Below the pieces are notes generated by a model that saw only the letters and a list, made by a program, of their open reading frames with translations, had not been told where the DNA came from and ran no database searches. A DNA stretch of 36,283 bases from Oscillospiraceae bacterium (lineage in GTDB: Bacteria > Bacillota > Clostridia > Oscillospirales > UBA929): assembly GCA_031253545.1 (NCBI GenBank), contig JAIRWH010000086.1, positions 1 through 36,283 of the forward strand. Direction: 5' to 3'. Positions within the stretch are counted from its first letter, which is position 1. Each line of letters starts with the position of its first letter. Positions 28,736 through 35,360 of this stretch are shown one piece after another. Position numbers and translations under genes: made by a program.

Positions 28736-29944
28736 CTAACGCTCTGTTCCGTAATCCGGGCCTGTCCGTATATGGGAAGGGTTTTGGCTGTATATTGTTT
28801 CCGAAAGCAGTTTAATCCTCCTGTCCAACGCGGAACACAGTGTGTCGCAACGGGCTTTGTCGAGAAACCGGGAATGCTTTATGATATTGCGCCATTCTTC
28901 GCTTACGTTTTTTAACGCGGATATGTCGAGCCAATCGAATGGTTGCGCTAATTTAATTTGTTTTTCGTGCGTGGATTCAAAAGGCTTGCATGGTGTTTTT
29001 ACGGAAGAGGGCCGTATCATCATAGTTGATTGTGAACACCACATTGATGTGCCGCTGTCGTAGATTGGGGCTATGCCGATATATTCTAAGGTTTCCGCAT
29101 TCCTTACCGCCCCGAAATTGCCCAAATGCCTGTCTTCATTGGCAATGATGTAGTCCAACACAAGCATCATGCCAATGCTTTTTTCGGCGGAAGGGATACG
29201 AAGGGTTTCACAACAATTAAGGAAATGTTTGTAAAGCGATATGTGGTTCGCTTGTTTTTGGGTTCGCGTAATTTGGTATGCGGTAACAAGCTCGGTATTT
29301 GCCGTCAAAAAATTTTCGCATACCGAATACGGATAATCCTCTGTGTCCGATATTAGCGTATATGGTACGTGGGGAACACCCAGGCGCGACATGATTAACG
29401 TCGCGAGGATTTCATTATATGGTTCCTGTTGGAACGGATTATTGCCGCCTTTAACAAGGCAATATTTGTTTTCGATAACCCTCCATCTCTTTTTCAGTTG
29501 GCCATCCGATGTATTATCGGGAGAAAAATAATTATCCTCTTCCGTTGGCTCATTTTCGGCGAACAATATATTTCCGATGTCGTAAGAGAATGAATTGGCA
29601 AAGAAATTTACTGCGCCCCATGATATGTCGGAGTTTCCGGGGCGTATCCAGTACTGGTCTGAAAACGACAGGCAAAGGCTTTTCATCGGTAATTGTTCCG
29701 TTGAATGCACCCCCAGTTTCGGCAAAGCGTCTTTTATGCTTATGCGGCTATCGGGAATCGAGCGGTTTTTAATCCAGTTGTTGAGCGCGGCGCGGTCGGT
29801 AGGTTGTACGCCGACCGGTATATGCTCCGGCGAGTGGATGGCTTTTATTTTTGTTATGGAAAAAGTATCATAGTCGATTTCTATATCGGCAACCCGTGTG
29901 TTTTGGTGCATGAGGGTATATGGTTTTATTCCCATACTGTCCAT
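28736..29944 (-). CDS. HipA-like kinase domain protein, 402 aa
   Basis: A protein whose C-terminal half is a HipA/PI3K-like kinase. Visible elements are a candidate ATP-binding Lys in YCLVKGG (about 165) with EPYNEILATLIMSRLGV after it, the catalytic loop ANEDRHLGNFG (269-278) and the metal-binding DSG of IAPIYDSGTS (about 296). The N-terminal 150 residues are not the usual HipA N-domain and I do not recognise them. Known HipA toxins phosphorylate aminoacyl-tRNA synthetases and are held in check by a HipB DNA-binding partner; no such gene is adjacent here. ATG 29944 has GGGGAGG 7 nt upstream. The promoter region carries phased repeats and an inverted repeat, suggesting tight control. Confidence 0.8.
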   Translation of the reverse strand: MDSMGIKPYTLMHQNTRVADIEIDYDTFSITKIKAIHSPEHIPVGVQPTDRAALNNWIKNRSIPDSRISIKDALPKLGVHSTEQLPMKSLCLSFSDQYWIRPGNSDISWGAVNFFANSFSYDIGNILFAENEPTEEDNYFSPDNTSDGQLKKRWRVIENKYCLVKGGNNPFQQEPYNEILATLIMSRLGVPHVPYTLISDTEDYPYSVCENFLTANTELVTAYQITRTQKQANHISLYKHFLNCCETLRIPSAEKSIGMMLVLDYIIANEDRHLGNFGAVRNAETLEYIGIAPIYDSGTSMWCSQSTMMIRPSSVKTPCKPFESTHEKQIKLAQPFDWLDISALKNVSEEWRNIIKHSRFLDKARCDTLCSALDRRIKLLSETIYSQNPSHIRTGPDYGTER

Positions 29945-29989
29945 CGAATTGCCTCCCCTTTGCCGTTACGCTATTTTTCCATTATGAAC

Positions 29990-30018
29990 AGTATAACACG
30001 GGTCACTTGGCATTACAA
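29990..30018 (-). promoter_or_regulatory. Promoter of the 402-aa HipA-like gene
   Basis: On the minus strand TTGTAA (30013-30018), 17 bp, then TATACT (29990-29995). The -35 lies inside an inverted repeat and phased direct repeats. Confidence 0.7.
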
Positions 30019-30021
30019 GTG
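30004..30021. promoter_or_regulatory. Operator-like inverted repeat over the -35 element
   Basis: CACTTG-N6-CAAGTG is a perfect 6-bp inverted repeat covering the -35 hexamer, the position expected for a repressor site. Confidence 0.55.
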
Positions 30022-30056
30022 CAGAAATTTGGCATCTTATATGCACAAAATTGGCA
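30007..30056. repeat. Direct repeats of TTGGCA at exact 22-bp steps
   Basis: TTGGCA begins at 30007, 30029 and 30051. The first two 22-bp units also share TGCA at positions 14-17 and AAA at 19-21. A 22-bp step is about two helical turns, so proteins bound to each copy would lie on the same face of the DNA. Confidence 0.6.
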
Positions 30057-30123
30057 CGGGGTTTTCGGCTGTATTCTGCGGGAAATATGCGGTATTTTTC
30101 GGTAATATTGAAATTTGTAACAG

Positions 30124-30161
30124 TTTTGGAGAGAAACGGGGTTTCCCGTTTCTCTCCAAAA
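30124..30161. repeat. Perfect 17-bp inverted repeat with a 4-nt loop
   Basis: TTTTGGAGAGAAACGGG (30124-30140) and its exact complement (30145-30161) flank GTTT. It lies 23 bp past the helicase/methylase fragment. The arms run TTTT to AAAA in both orientations, the opposite of an intrinsic terminator. Confidence 0.7.
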
Positions 30162-30184
30162 TGGACTTTAGGGGGCTTGACAAG

Positions 30185-30490
30185 TCATCTCTCATAGGCT
30201 GATTCGTCTTCTTGTTCCTCGCCATTTTCCGGCTCGTTTTCGGTTTCCGCCTCTTTTTCTTTCTTTTCCTCATTTTCATCGAGGACGGGCGCTTCGTCTT
30301 TTTTGTCCAGATTAAGTTTCGCGTTAAGTTCCGCAAGCCTTGCTTCTTTTTGGTTGAGTTCATCTTCTCGATCAAACGGAATGAGAAGTTGTTTTTCGGT
30401 GATTGCTATGTTTTTCTTGATTTCTTCAAGCATTTGTTTCTGTTCCGTTATCCCTTTCTCGAAACCGTTAAAAGCGTTATCTATACGGGT
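30185..30490 (-). pseudogene. C-terminal fragment of a large conjugative-element helicase/methylase-type protein
   Basis: An open frame running from the TnpB junction near 30490 to the stop at 30185 encodes RIDNAFNGFEKGITEQKQML, then EEIKKNIAITEKQLL, IPFDREDELNQKEARLAELN and AKLNLDKKDE, ending in a very acidic tail. This matches my memory of the extreme C-terminus of the giant SNF2-helicase/N6-methylase proteins of clostridial conjugative elements. The rest of that protein (well over 1000 residues) is missing. An internal ATG at 30433 has no clear SD. Family assignment is moderate because only the coiled-coil tail is available. Confidence 0.5.
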
Positions 30491-30875
30491 AATATTTGTG
30501 CATGAAGTCGAGGACTTGCCTGTTGCGTTTTTCCGCCAGCCCTTGCAACGTCGCCGTCCACTTACCCTGCCCCAGCCTGTCGGCTATCTCGGAGTAGTGC
30601 GCCCGCCGCTTGTTGTAGAGCAGGTTCATGGACTTCAGACCCTTGCCATTCAACGCCAGCGCCCGGAAACCGGTCACGTTGGAGGTTATGGCTGCGAAGT
30701 TGTCCATGCCCAGATCCAAGCTCATGTAGCGGCCGTTGTCGGGGATGAGGTCGGGTACTTCCGCGCGGTATATCACCTCGATGACCAGGTTGTTCCAGTG
30801 CGGGACTATGCGGGCGCCCTGCACCTTCTTGGACTTGCCGAACGGGACTTTGAACCCGCCGAACACCTTAGGCTT
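30477..30875 (-). pseudogene. TnpB (IS200/IS605 OrfB) central fragment
   Basis: About 132 residues of a TnpB RNA-guided nuclease: VQGARIVPHWNNLVIEVIYR, then the RuvC-I motif MSLDLGMDNFAAIT (catalytic Asp present), LNGKGLKSMNLLYNKRRAHY and LAEKRNRQVLDFMHK. The N-terminal domain, RuvC-II, the zinc ribbon and RuvC-III are absent, so it is inactive. It is fused in frame to the restriction-enzyme fragment before it, and its base composition is visibly more GC-rich than that fragment. It ends at a stop (30477) just past the junction with the helicase/methylase tail. No tnpA was found. Confidence 0.75.
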
Positions 30876-31464
30876 GATGTGTATTGCGTCGTTGAGAATA
30901 TTTAATGCGATGTTCATCCATTTTTCAAGCTCCACAGAGGGTTTACTCCCAATCGGCGTTTTCTTTGTGAGCGTAGAGGTCAAACCATCTATCGCTTCGT
31001 CAATCTTCTCGATAGCTTGATAATTTTGTTTCAGAGCCAAGCCTTGTAAATAATTGCGGTTTTCGCGAAGTTCGGTTATATGAGCCTTTAACTTATCTAT
31101 GTTGTTTGGTACAGGTATAGCCTCAAACGGAAGGTTTAACACGTGGGCTAACTCCGTATTCTCGGCGATAATTTTACTCGCAATTTCACGAAGTTTTAAT
31201 GGCGTTTCAAATGGTAAGGTATAAGCATTGTAATCACTAATGTAACGCGTGTAATCCGCGGCAGTTTCAAACACAATGGCCGAAGCATTGTCATGCTCTA
31301 AGAGAGCGCCAGTCTCAATCATACGGCGAGGCTCAAGGTCAATATAATACCCGCCGCCGCGAATGTAGATATACCGAGTGAGGCGCAGATACCTCACCAT
31401 GTTGTCGGTATACTCGTGGATGTTTTTCTCGGCGTTGCGGAAATTGCTGAGATAGTTTGCAATG
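30876..31464 (-). pseudogene. AlwI-family type II restriction endonuclease, C-terminal fragment
   Basis: About 195 residues resembling the C-terminal half of AlwI-family restriction endonucleases: NYLSNFRNAEKNIHEYTDNM, then VRYLRLTRYIYIRGGGYYID, LEPRRMIETGALLEHDNASA and LPFETPLKLREIASKI. The N-terminal half is replaced by a pilin-like gene fragment, and the extreme C-terminus by the TnpB fragment in the same frame. No cognate methylase is visible. The ATG at 31400 has GAGTATACC upstream and no good SD. A dead remnant is the most likely state. Confidence 0.7.
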
Positions 31465-31725
31465 AATGGCGAGCGCGAACATTATCCCGCCGACAAACGC
31501 CACAAGCAACCCTATCCGCATAATCCACGTGACAAAAAACCCCACGACGTTGTTGAATACATTCTCCGCATCAACGCTTGGACTCACAGCCCCTGCCAAC
31601 GGCGCAAACAACGTCCCCGCGATAAGGGCAACCATAATGATTGCCGTAACCCTCATCGCCCACCTCGCCTTACCGACTCCTTCCTGCGCTACGACCGCTT
31701 CCTGCTTTCTCTTGTTTGCCTTCAT
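31465..31725 (-). pseudogene. VirB2-like conjugal pilin, N-terminal fragment
   Basis: About 87 residues: a basic start, a signal-like hydrophobic segment (VTAIIMVALIAGTLFAPLAGA) and a second one (FFVTWIMRIGLLVAFVGGIMFALAI). This looks like the small VirB2/TrbC-type pilin of ICE type IV secretion systems, which normally continue with a short loop and a further hydrophobic segment. After residue 87 the frame passes into the restriction-enzyme fragment out of frame and stops at 31339, so the C-terminus is lost. ATG 31725 has AGGAGAG about 9 nt upstream. Confidence 0.5.
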
Positions 31726-31758
31726 TTGAATCGCTCTCCTTCATAAAATATTTGGAAT

Positions 31759-31776
31759 GTTATCACGAATGATAAC
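31759..31776. promoter_or_regulatory. Palindrome GTTATCA-N4-TGATAAC, copy 1
   Basis: GTTATCACGAATGATAAC lies about 34 bp upstream of the pilin-like start. The same arms recur at 35531-35548. Position suggests an operator. Confidence 0.6.
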
Positions 31777-31800
31777 TTATTCCCGTTTTGGCTACGTCCG

Positions 31801-31839
31801 CCAAACAAATCACCCTGCGGGGCTTCCCACAGGGTGATT
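31801..31839 (-). terminator. Intrinsic terminator after the 306-aa HipA-like gene
   Basis: On the minus strand AATCACCCTG pairs perfectly with CAGGGTGATT (31808-31839), with further GGG/CCC pairing inside, followed by TTTGTTTGG. It lies 18 nt past the kinase stop. Confidence 0.75.
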
Positions 31840-31856
31840 GCATCGCTCAATCTCGA

Positions 31857-32777
31857 CTATCTCCTTTTCAACAACCCCCGGCTTCCTTGCCCGCCATCGT
31901 CACCATTCCCTTGCCTATTTTGTCTTTTCAGGGCCGACAACAGTATCTCCTCATACCTCATGTTCACCGCCCTCTTGAGATACTCTTTCCTTGTCTCAGC
32001 AATTTCTTCCGTTTTACCAATAAGCTCGCCTATCGCATTCATATCAACGCGCGGAACAACTCTCTTTATCGCCGCTCCAAGCTCACAACTCGGATTCCTG
32101 AATATCTCATGGTAAAACATCTTCTTTCCGCCATACTTATAACACGAATACACATTATACTCACAATTCCTGAACTCCGTCATGTCCTGCATTACATTCC
32201 TCATTTTATCGTCACTCATCAAAGCCGCCAACGAAGACCCGCAATCATATATAGGCGCAAACCTCAGCTTCCCGCCATTCTCAACCAACCCCCAATTATC
32301 CAAATGCCTGTCCTTATTTCCAATCAACGCATCAATAACATACATATCCCAAAACCCGCACATAACCTCGTCTTTGTCTGTTATCAAAGGATGCGCTTCA
32401 ACTACTTCCTTAACATATTCAATCGTCAATTCCTCCCTTTTTCCTTCTTTTGTCTGTTTTGCAATTCTCGAAAACTCGTACAGCACCCCTTCATCTTCCG
32501 TAAAATCCTTACATCCGACAACTATTTTCCGAATCCCACCAACACTCGTCATATATCCCAATACTGTTTCCTGAGCCTTGATGCCACAAGCATTAGCTAT
32601 ATGACAACCAATATATTCCGAATACTGATTGTTCATATAGCTCAGCTGATTGTTTTTTTCCCTCACGGGGTCCGGATATTTTACCATATACATAGCGCCG
32701 CCGTACAATACCGCCGTCTTTGCTTCCGAACCTCCGTATCCGCTCAACTTCTGGACACCTTTATCAAAATCAATCAT
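31857..32777 (-). CDS. HipA/CtkA-like kinase, 306 aa
   Basis: A compact HipA-like kinase without a separate N-domain. A candidate ATP-binding Lys is in YMVKYPDP (33), followed by NQYSEYIGCHIANACGI; the catalytic loop is GNKDRHLDNWG (153-163) and the metal-binding DCG is in APIYDCGSS (about 178). The basic, Gly-rich tail (RQNRQGNGDDGGQGSRGLLK) is unusual. Its ATG at 32777 overlaps the end of the 80-aa gene by 8 nt, indicating coupled translation. Known relatives include toxins that phosphorylate host proteins and standalone kinases in mobile elements; the target cannot be read from sequence. It is a different subfamily from the HipA-like protein at 28736-29944. Confidence 0.82.
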   Translation of the reverse strand: MIDFDKGVQKLSGYGGSEAKTAVLYGGAMYMVKYPDPVREKNNQLSYMNNQYSEYIGCHIANACGIKAQETVLGYMTSVGGIRKIVVGCKDFTEDEGVLYEFSRIAKQTKEGKREELTIEYVKEVVEAHPLITDKDEVMCGFWDMYVIDALIGNKDRHLDNWGLVENGGKLRFAPIYDCGSSLAALMSDDKMRNVMQDMTEFRNCEYNVYSCYKYGGKKMFYHEIFRNPSCELGAAIKRVVPRVDMNAIGELIGKTEEIAETRKEYLKRAVNMRYEEILLSALKRQNRQGNGDDGGQGSRGLLKRR

Positions 32778-33012
32778 AACACATCTCGTCCATCCTTTCT
32801 CTTATCTCATTCGCCACCTCCTGTGTAATATAACCCTCCAACAACCTATGCTTAACACAAAAATACAGCGTCTCCCACTGCCGCTCTAAGGCAAACCTGT
32901 TCTCTTGACTATCCTCCATCTTACACAATTCGTATAACCGACAATATTCCCTCATGTCCTCCGAAAGGAATGACATTCCTTCGTAATTCTCCGGATTCAT
33001 AACGTCTTTCAT
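32770..33012 (-). CDS. 80-aa helical partner of the HipA-like kinase
   Basis: I do not recognise this protein. It appears all-helical and acidic (SFLSEDMREYCRLYELCKME, ALERQWETLYFCVKH, EVANEIRERMDEM). It is translationally coupled to the kinase by an 8-nt overlap and is directly behind a strong promoter. ATG 33012 is preferred over 33084 because the longer start would begin inside the promoter spacer and lacks an SD; AAAGGTGA lies about 10 nt before 33012. By position it could be an antitoxin or regulator of the kinase. It lacks the beta structure expected of HipS. Confidence 0.6.
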   Translation of the reverse strand: MKDVMNPENYEGMSFLSEDMREYCRLYELCKMEDSQENRFALERQWETLYFCVKHRLLEGYITQEVANEIRERMDEMCYD

Positions 33013-33046
33013 AACACAGCAATCACCTTTCTTTTTCTCTTTCTCA

Positions 33047-33075
33047 ATAATACTATATGTCCTACTTATTGTCAA
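33047..33075 (-). promoter_or_regulatory. Strong promoter for the 80-aa gene and kinase
   Basis: On the minus strand a perfect TTGACA (33070-33075), 17 bp, then TATTAT (33047-33052). It gives the module expression independent of the broken genes upstream. Confidence 0.78.
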
Positions 33076-33099
33076 CCTCTTCATAATCCGGGAAACCCC

Positions 33100-33453
33100 T
33101 CATCTCCTCCTCGCCGCCGACCGCGCCTGCGCGTCGCCACGCACCACATCCACACCGGCGCCGCAGTCAAGCCCCGTCAGCGCCGTATTGTGGCTCACGT
33201 CAAGCGTGGTGAGCCGGTTGCCGCCGCAGCTAAGCCTCCTCAGCGCGGTGGCACCGGTTACGTCAAGCGCGGTGAGTTGGTTGCCGTAGCACCAAAGCCA
33301 CGCCAACGCCGTATTCCTGCTCACGTCGAACTCGGCGAGACGGTTATTGTAACAACAAAGGTGTGTTAGCGCCGCATTATGGCTCACGTCAAGCGCAATG
33401 ATTTGGTTGTTGTTGCAGTAAAGTATCGCCAACACCGCATTACACTCCGTCAT
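33100..33453 (-). pseudogene. Leucine-rich-repeat protein fragment
   Basis: Just over four 21-residue repeats of the type LxxLxCYNNQLTALDVSxNTA are visible (63 bp per unit, about 33160-33430), a pattern found in surface and internalin-like proteins of gut bacteria. There is no signal peptide, N-cap or anchoring domain. The frame begins inside the end of the ParA fragment and finishes in an Arg/Ala-rich tail (VRGDAQARSAARRR). The possible ATG at 33453 has only a weak SD-like GGGG directly before it. It is most likely a piece of a larger gene brought in by recombination. Confidence 0.6.
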
Positions 33454-33613
33454 CCCCCGTTCCGTTGCGGAAGAACTCGAACGTATTCCGCTGGTCGTCA
33501 CAATCACAGACCAGTACCTGTTTTCCGAGCTTGCTCAGTCGGTGTGCCACATTGATAACCGCCGTGGACTTCCCGACCCCGCCTTTGTTGTTGAAAAACG
33601 CTATTCTCATCAT
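33440..33613 (-). pseudogene. ParA/Soj-like ATPase, N-terminal fragment
   Basis: A 57-codon frame with an intact deviant Walker A (FFNNKGGVGKSTAVINVAHR) and the beginning of the next strand (KQVLVCDCDDQRNTFEFF). A full ParA is about 250 residues; the remainder is replaced by the leucine-rich-repeat fragment in another frame. ATG 33613 has AAGGGAG 7 nt upstream, so the fragment is probably still translated. The original would have been the element's partition protein. Confidence 0.75.
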
Positions 33614-33763
33614 CTGTCAACTCCCTTTTATCAATATGTTTCCCATAGTCGGCAGCCAACGCCGCCGGAACCTCCGACAGTCTGTTATATCCGGCGGGAC
33701 GGACACAAGGGTGAAAGGATAAAGCCCCTCGTGCCGTCGCGCCGAGCTAATCCCCGAAGGGTT

Positions 33764-34144
33764 TTAGCCGAAAATATCCTCGTACTGTGCCTTGCTCATT
33801 ATCGCCACGAACGGCGACTCTTCAATTGCCTTAATTGCTTGCCTTGCCTCCTCCTCGGTTGTCTTGGTGACGTTATACAGCGCCACCATCTTTCCGCACC
33901 GCGACACGAACTCAATACTCCTCACATTTTCCGCCCACACTCGTCTTTCCTGTCCTGCTTCGTCCCCATATAAATCGTCCAGTCTGCACTCAAAGAACTG
34001 CGCCAGCTTACGCGCCAACGAGAGGTGGACGTCCGCGCCTCGTTCAATGGCGAAAATTGTCCGCTTCGTTGTTTTAACGGCGGCGGCAAGCGCATCCTGC
34101 GTTATACCCCTTTTAATCCGAAACTCTTTAACCCTATTAACCAC
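33764..34144 (-). CDS. XRE-family transcriptional regulator
   Basis: A 126-residue regulator. The N-terminal helix-turn-helix covers about 3-58 (VNRVKEFRIKRGITQDALAA, then TTKRTIFAIERGADV) and resembles Cro/C1 repressors. The C-terminal part (about 60-126) is of unknown function. A longer frame starts at GTG 34201, but a consensus promoter overlaps those codons (34190-34218), so that start would precede the transcript. GTG 34144 has GGAG 6 nt upstream and gives a typical XRE start. It may control genes of the element, for example through the repeated palindrome. Confidence 0.75.
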   Translation of the reverse strand: MVNRVKEFRIKRGITQDALAAAVKTTKRTIFAIERGADVHLSLARKLAQFFECRLDDLYGDEAGQERRVWAENVRSIEFVSRCGKMVALYNVTKTTEEEARQAIKAIEESPFVAIMSKAQYEDIFG

Positions 34145-34189
34145 GTACCTCTCCAACCTTTCCGTACAAGTGTAGTTTACTTCCTCTTT

Positions 34190-34218
34190 ATTGTATTCCA
34201 CTTCCTTGTCCCTGTCAA
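34190..34218 (-). promoter_or_regulatory. Promoter of the XRE regulator
   Basis: On the minus strand a perfect TTGACA (34213-34218), 17 bp, then TACAAT (34190-34195). The start point would be near 34183, about 40 nt before GTG 34144. Confidence 0.72.
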
Positions 34219-34293
34219 CCCCAATTTATATTACAGTTATGTTACATCACCGCCTCGCCGCCCGGCAACCTCCAACACCTCACACTCACCGCC

Positions 34294-34318
34294 AAAAGAA
34301 AAGACGCCCGCCGGCGTC
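34294..34318 (-). terminator. Intrinsic terminator after the Fic gene
   Basis: On the minus strand GACGCC-GGCG-GGCGTC is followed at once by TTTTCTTTT. It lies in the spacer between the Fic gene and the XRE promoter. Confidence 0.75.
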
Positions 34319-34347
34319 CCGTTATCTGTCTCATTCACGATGTGGCG

Positions 34348-34455
34348 GACCACAATTTGAGGGCACGGGCGGAAAACCCCGAAAACGCCCTTTTTTCGCC
34401 TTCATACAGCCTCAAACACCGTGACCGCAAGGATTTGGGGCACGGGCAGAAAACC
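34348..34455. repeat. Two imperfect direct repeats of about 31-33 bp
   Basis: Segments at 34348-34378 and 34423-34455 share GACC-CAA, then TTTG-GGGCACGGGC and GAAAACC, with a 75-bp step. Their role is unknown; they sit in the gap after the Fic gene. Confidence 0.5.
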
Positions 34456-34460
34456 TTGCC

Positions 34461-35285
34461 CTACCTCCTTCTTATTGTCCCCGCAACACTCCCCATATCT
34501 CCCACACAATAACTCATCGGCGCACCGGAGGATGTGCCGCCTACTCCTTCGCTACGCCAAAGCCTCTCCGTCCATGTCTTTTCTGTTTGCTCCCTCAAAA
34601 AATCACACATACCGTCAATGGTTTCTTCGGCATCATACTTTTCAAGCGTCCTGTAATATCTCCCCTTATCCTCATCATGCACTATAACGGGCGGGTGGTC
34701 ATGCGTCATAAGGTAATAATTCATTAACGTGCGCCCCACGCGGCCGTTACCGTCGGCAAATGGATGTATGTATTCAAACCGTAGGTGGAAATATGCGGCC
34801 ACCAATAGTGGTGTGGAGTCCTCATTGCCGTAAACCTCTTTCAGTAGCTCCGCCACGTCCTTTTCCACGTCTTCCGGTTGCGAACCTACCTCCGCCTTCC
34901 CGGTTACGTAATCATGCTTCTTAAACGTTCCCGGACGCTCGCCGCGCTCAATATACCTCTGTTCGTCGTATGTCCCGCTTGTCAATATGCCGTGAACCTC
35001 AAGCACAAGGCCCACCGTGATAGGCTCGCGGACATCTAACTTCTTTTTCAGGTATTCATAGCACAACTTCTGATTACCTATCTCAAACAATGTCCGAGGA
35101 TTGCCCGTAAAACCTATCGCCCGTCCATTCTCGAATATCTCACGTGTGTCGTGGTATTCTGTTTCGCTGTTTTCTATCTTATTTGAGTTATACGCAAACA
35201 ACACGCGGAAGTTATCCATCAACACATCAACACCTGTCGCGGACAGCCCCCTCCACATGTCTACTATTTCCTCGTATTTACCCAT
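34461..35285 (-). CDS. Fic-domain protein with N-terminal inhibitory motif
   Basis: A 274-residue Fic protein. The catalytic motif HPFADGNGRVGR (174-185) is complete. An inhibitory-helix motif, SNKIEN (34-39), fits (S/T)xxxE(G/N), so it is a class II Fic that holds its own activity in check. Fic proteins usually transfer AMP to a target hydroxyl; the substrate here is unknown. ATG 35285 has GAGGAG about 10 nt upstream. It is transcribed from the promoter at 35422-35450 and followed by a terminator. The C-terminal tail after about 250 is Gly/Ser-rich and appears unstructured. Confidence 0.9.
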   Translation of the reverse strand: MGKYEEIVDMWRGLSATGVDVLMDNFRVLFAYNSNKIENSETEYHDTREIFENGRAIGFTGNPRTLFEIGNQKLCYEYLKKKLDVREPITVGLVLEVHGILTSGTYDEQRYIERGERPGTFKKHDYVTGKAEVGSQPEDVEKDVAELLKEVYGNEDSTPLLVAAYFHLRFEYIHPFADGNGRVGRTLMNYYLMTHDHPPVIVHDEDKGRYYRTLEKYDAEETIDGMCDFLREQTEKTWTERLWRSEGVGGTSSGAPMSYCVGDMGSVAGTIRRR

Positions 35286-35334
35286 CTCCCACCTCTCCTC
35301 TCTTTTCCGGCAACCGCCGATACTTCCTCAAGAT

Positions 35335-35360
35335 AACGCCCCGCTTTACAGCAGGGCGTT
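35335..35360. other. Stem-loop in the Fic leader
   Basis: AACGCCC with an inner GCT pairs with AGC and GGGCGTT around a TTAC loop (10 bp, one C-A mismatch). It lies between the Fic promoter and gene and directly after a small open frame. It lacks a clean U-tract on either strand. Confidence 0.45.

Noticed and set aside
30007-30056. A short CRISPR array
   Set aside because: Only about two partly matching units with no unique spacers, and no cas genes.
30124-30161. Intrinsic terminator
   Set aside because: The stem runs from TTTT to AAAA, so the RNA would have no U-tract after the hairpin on either strand.
32770-34144. A classical hipBST operon
   Set aside because: The XRE gene is separated from the kinase by two broken genes and a separate promoter, and the 80-aa protein does not resemble HipS.
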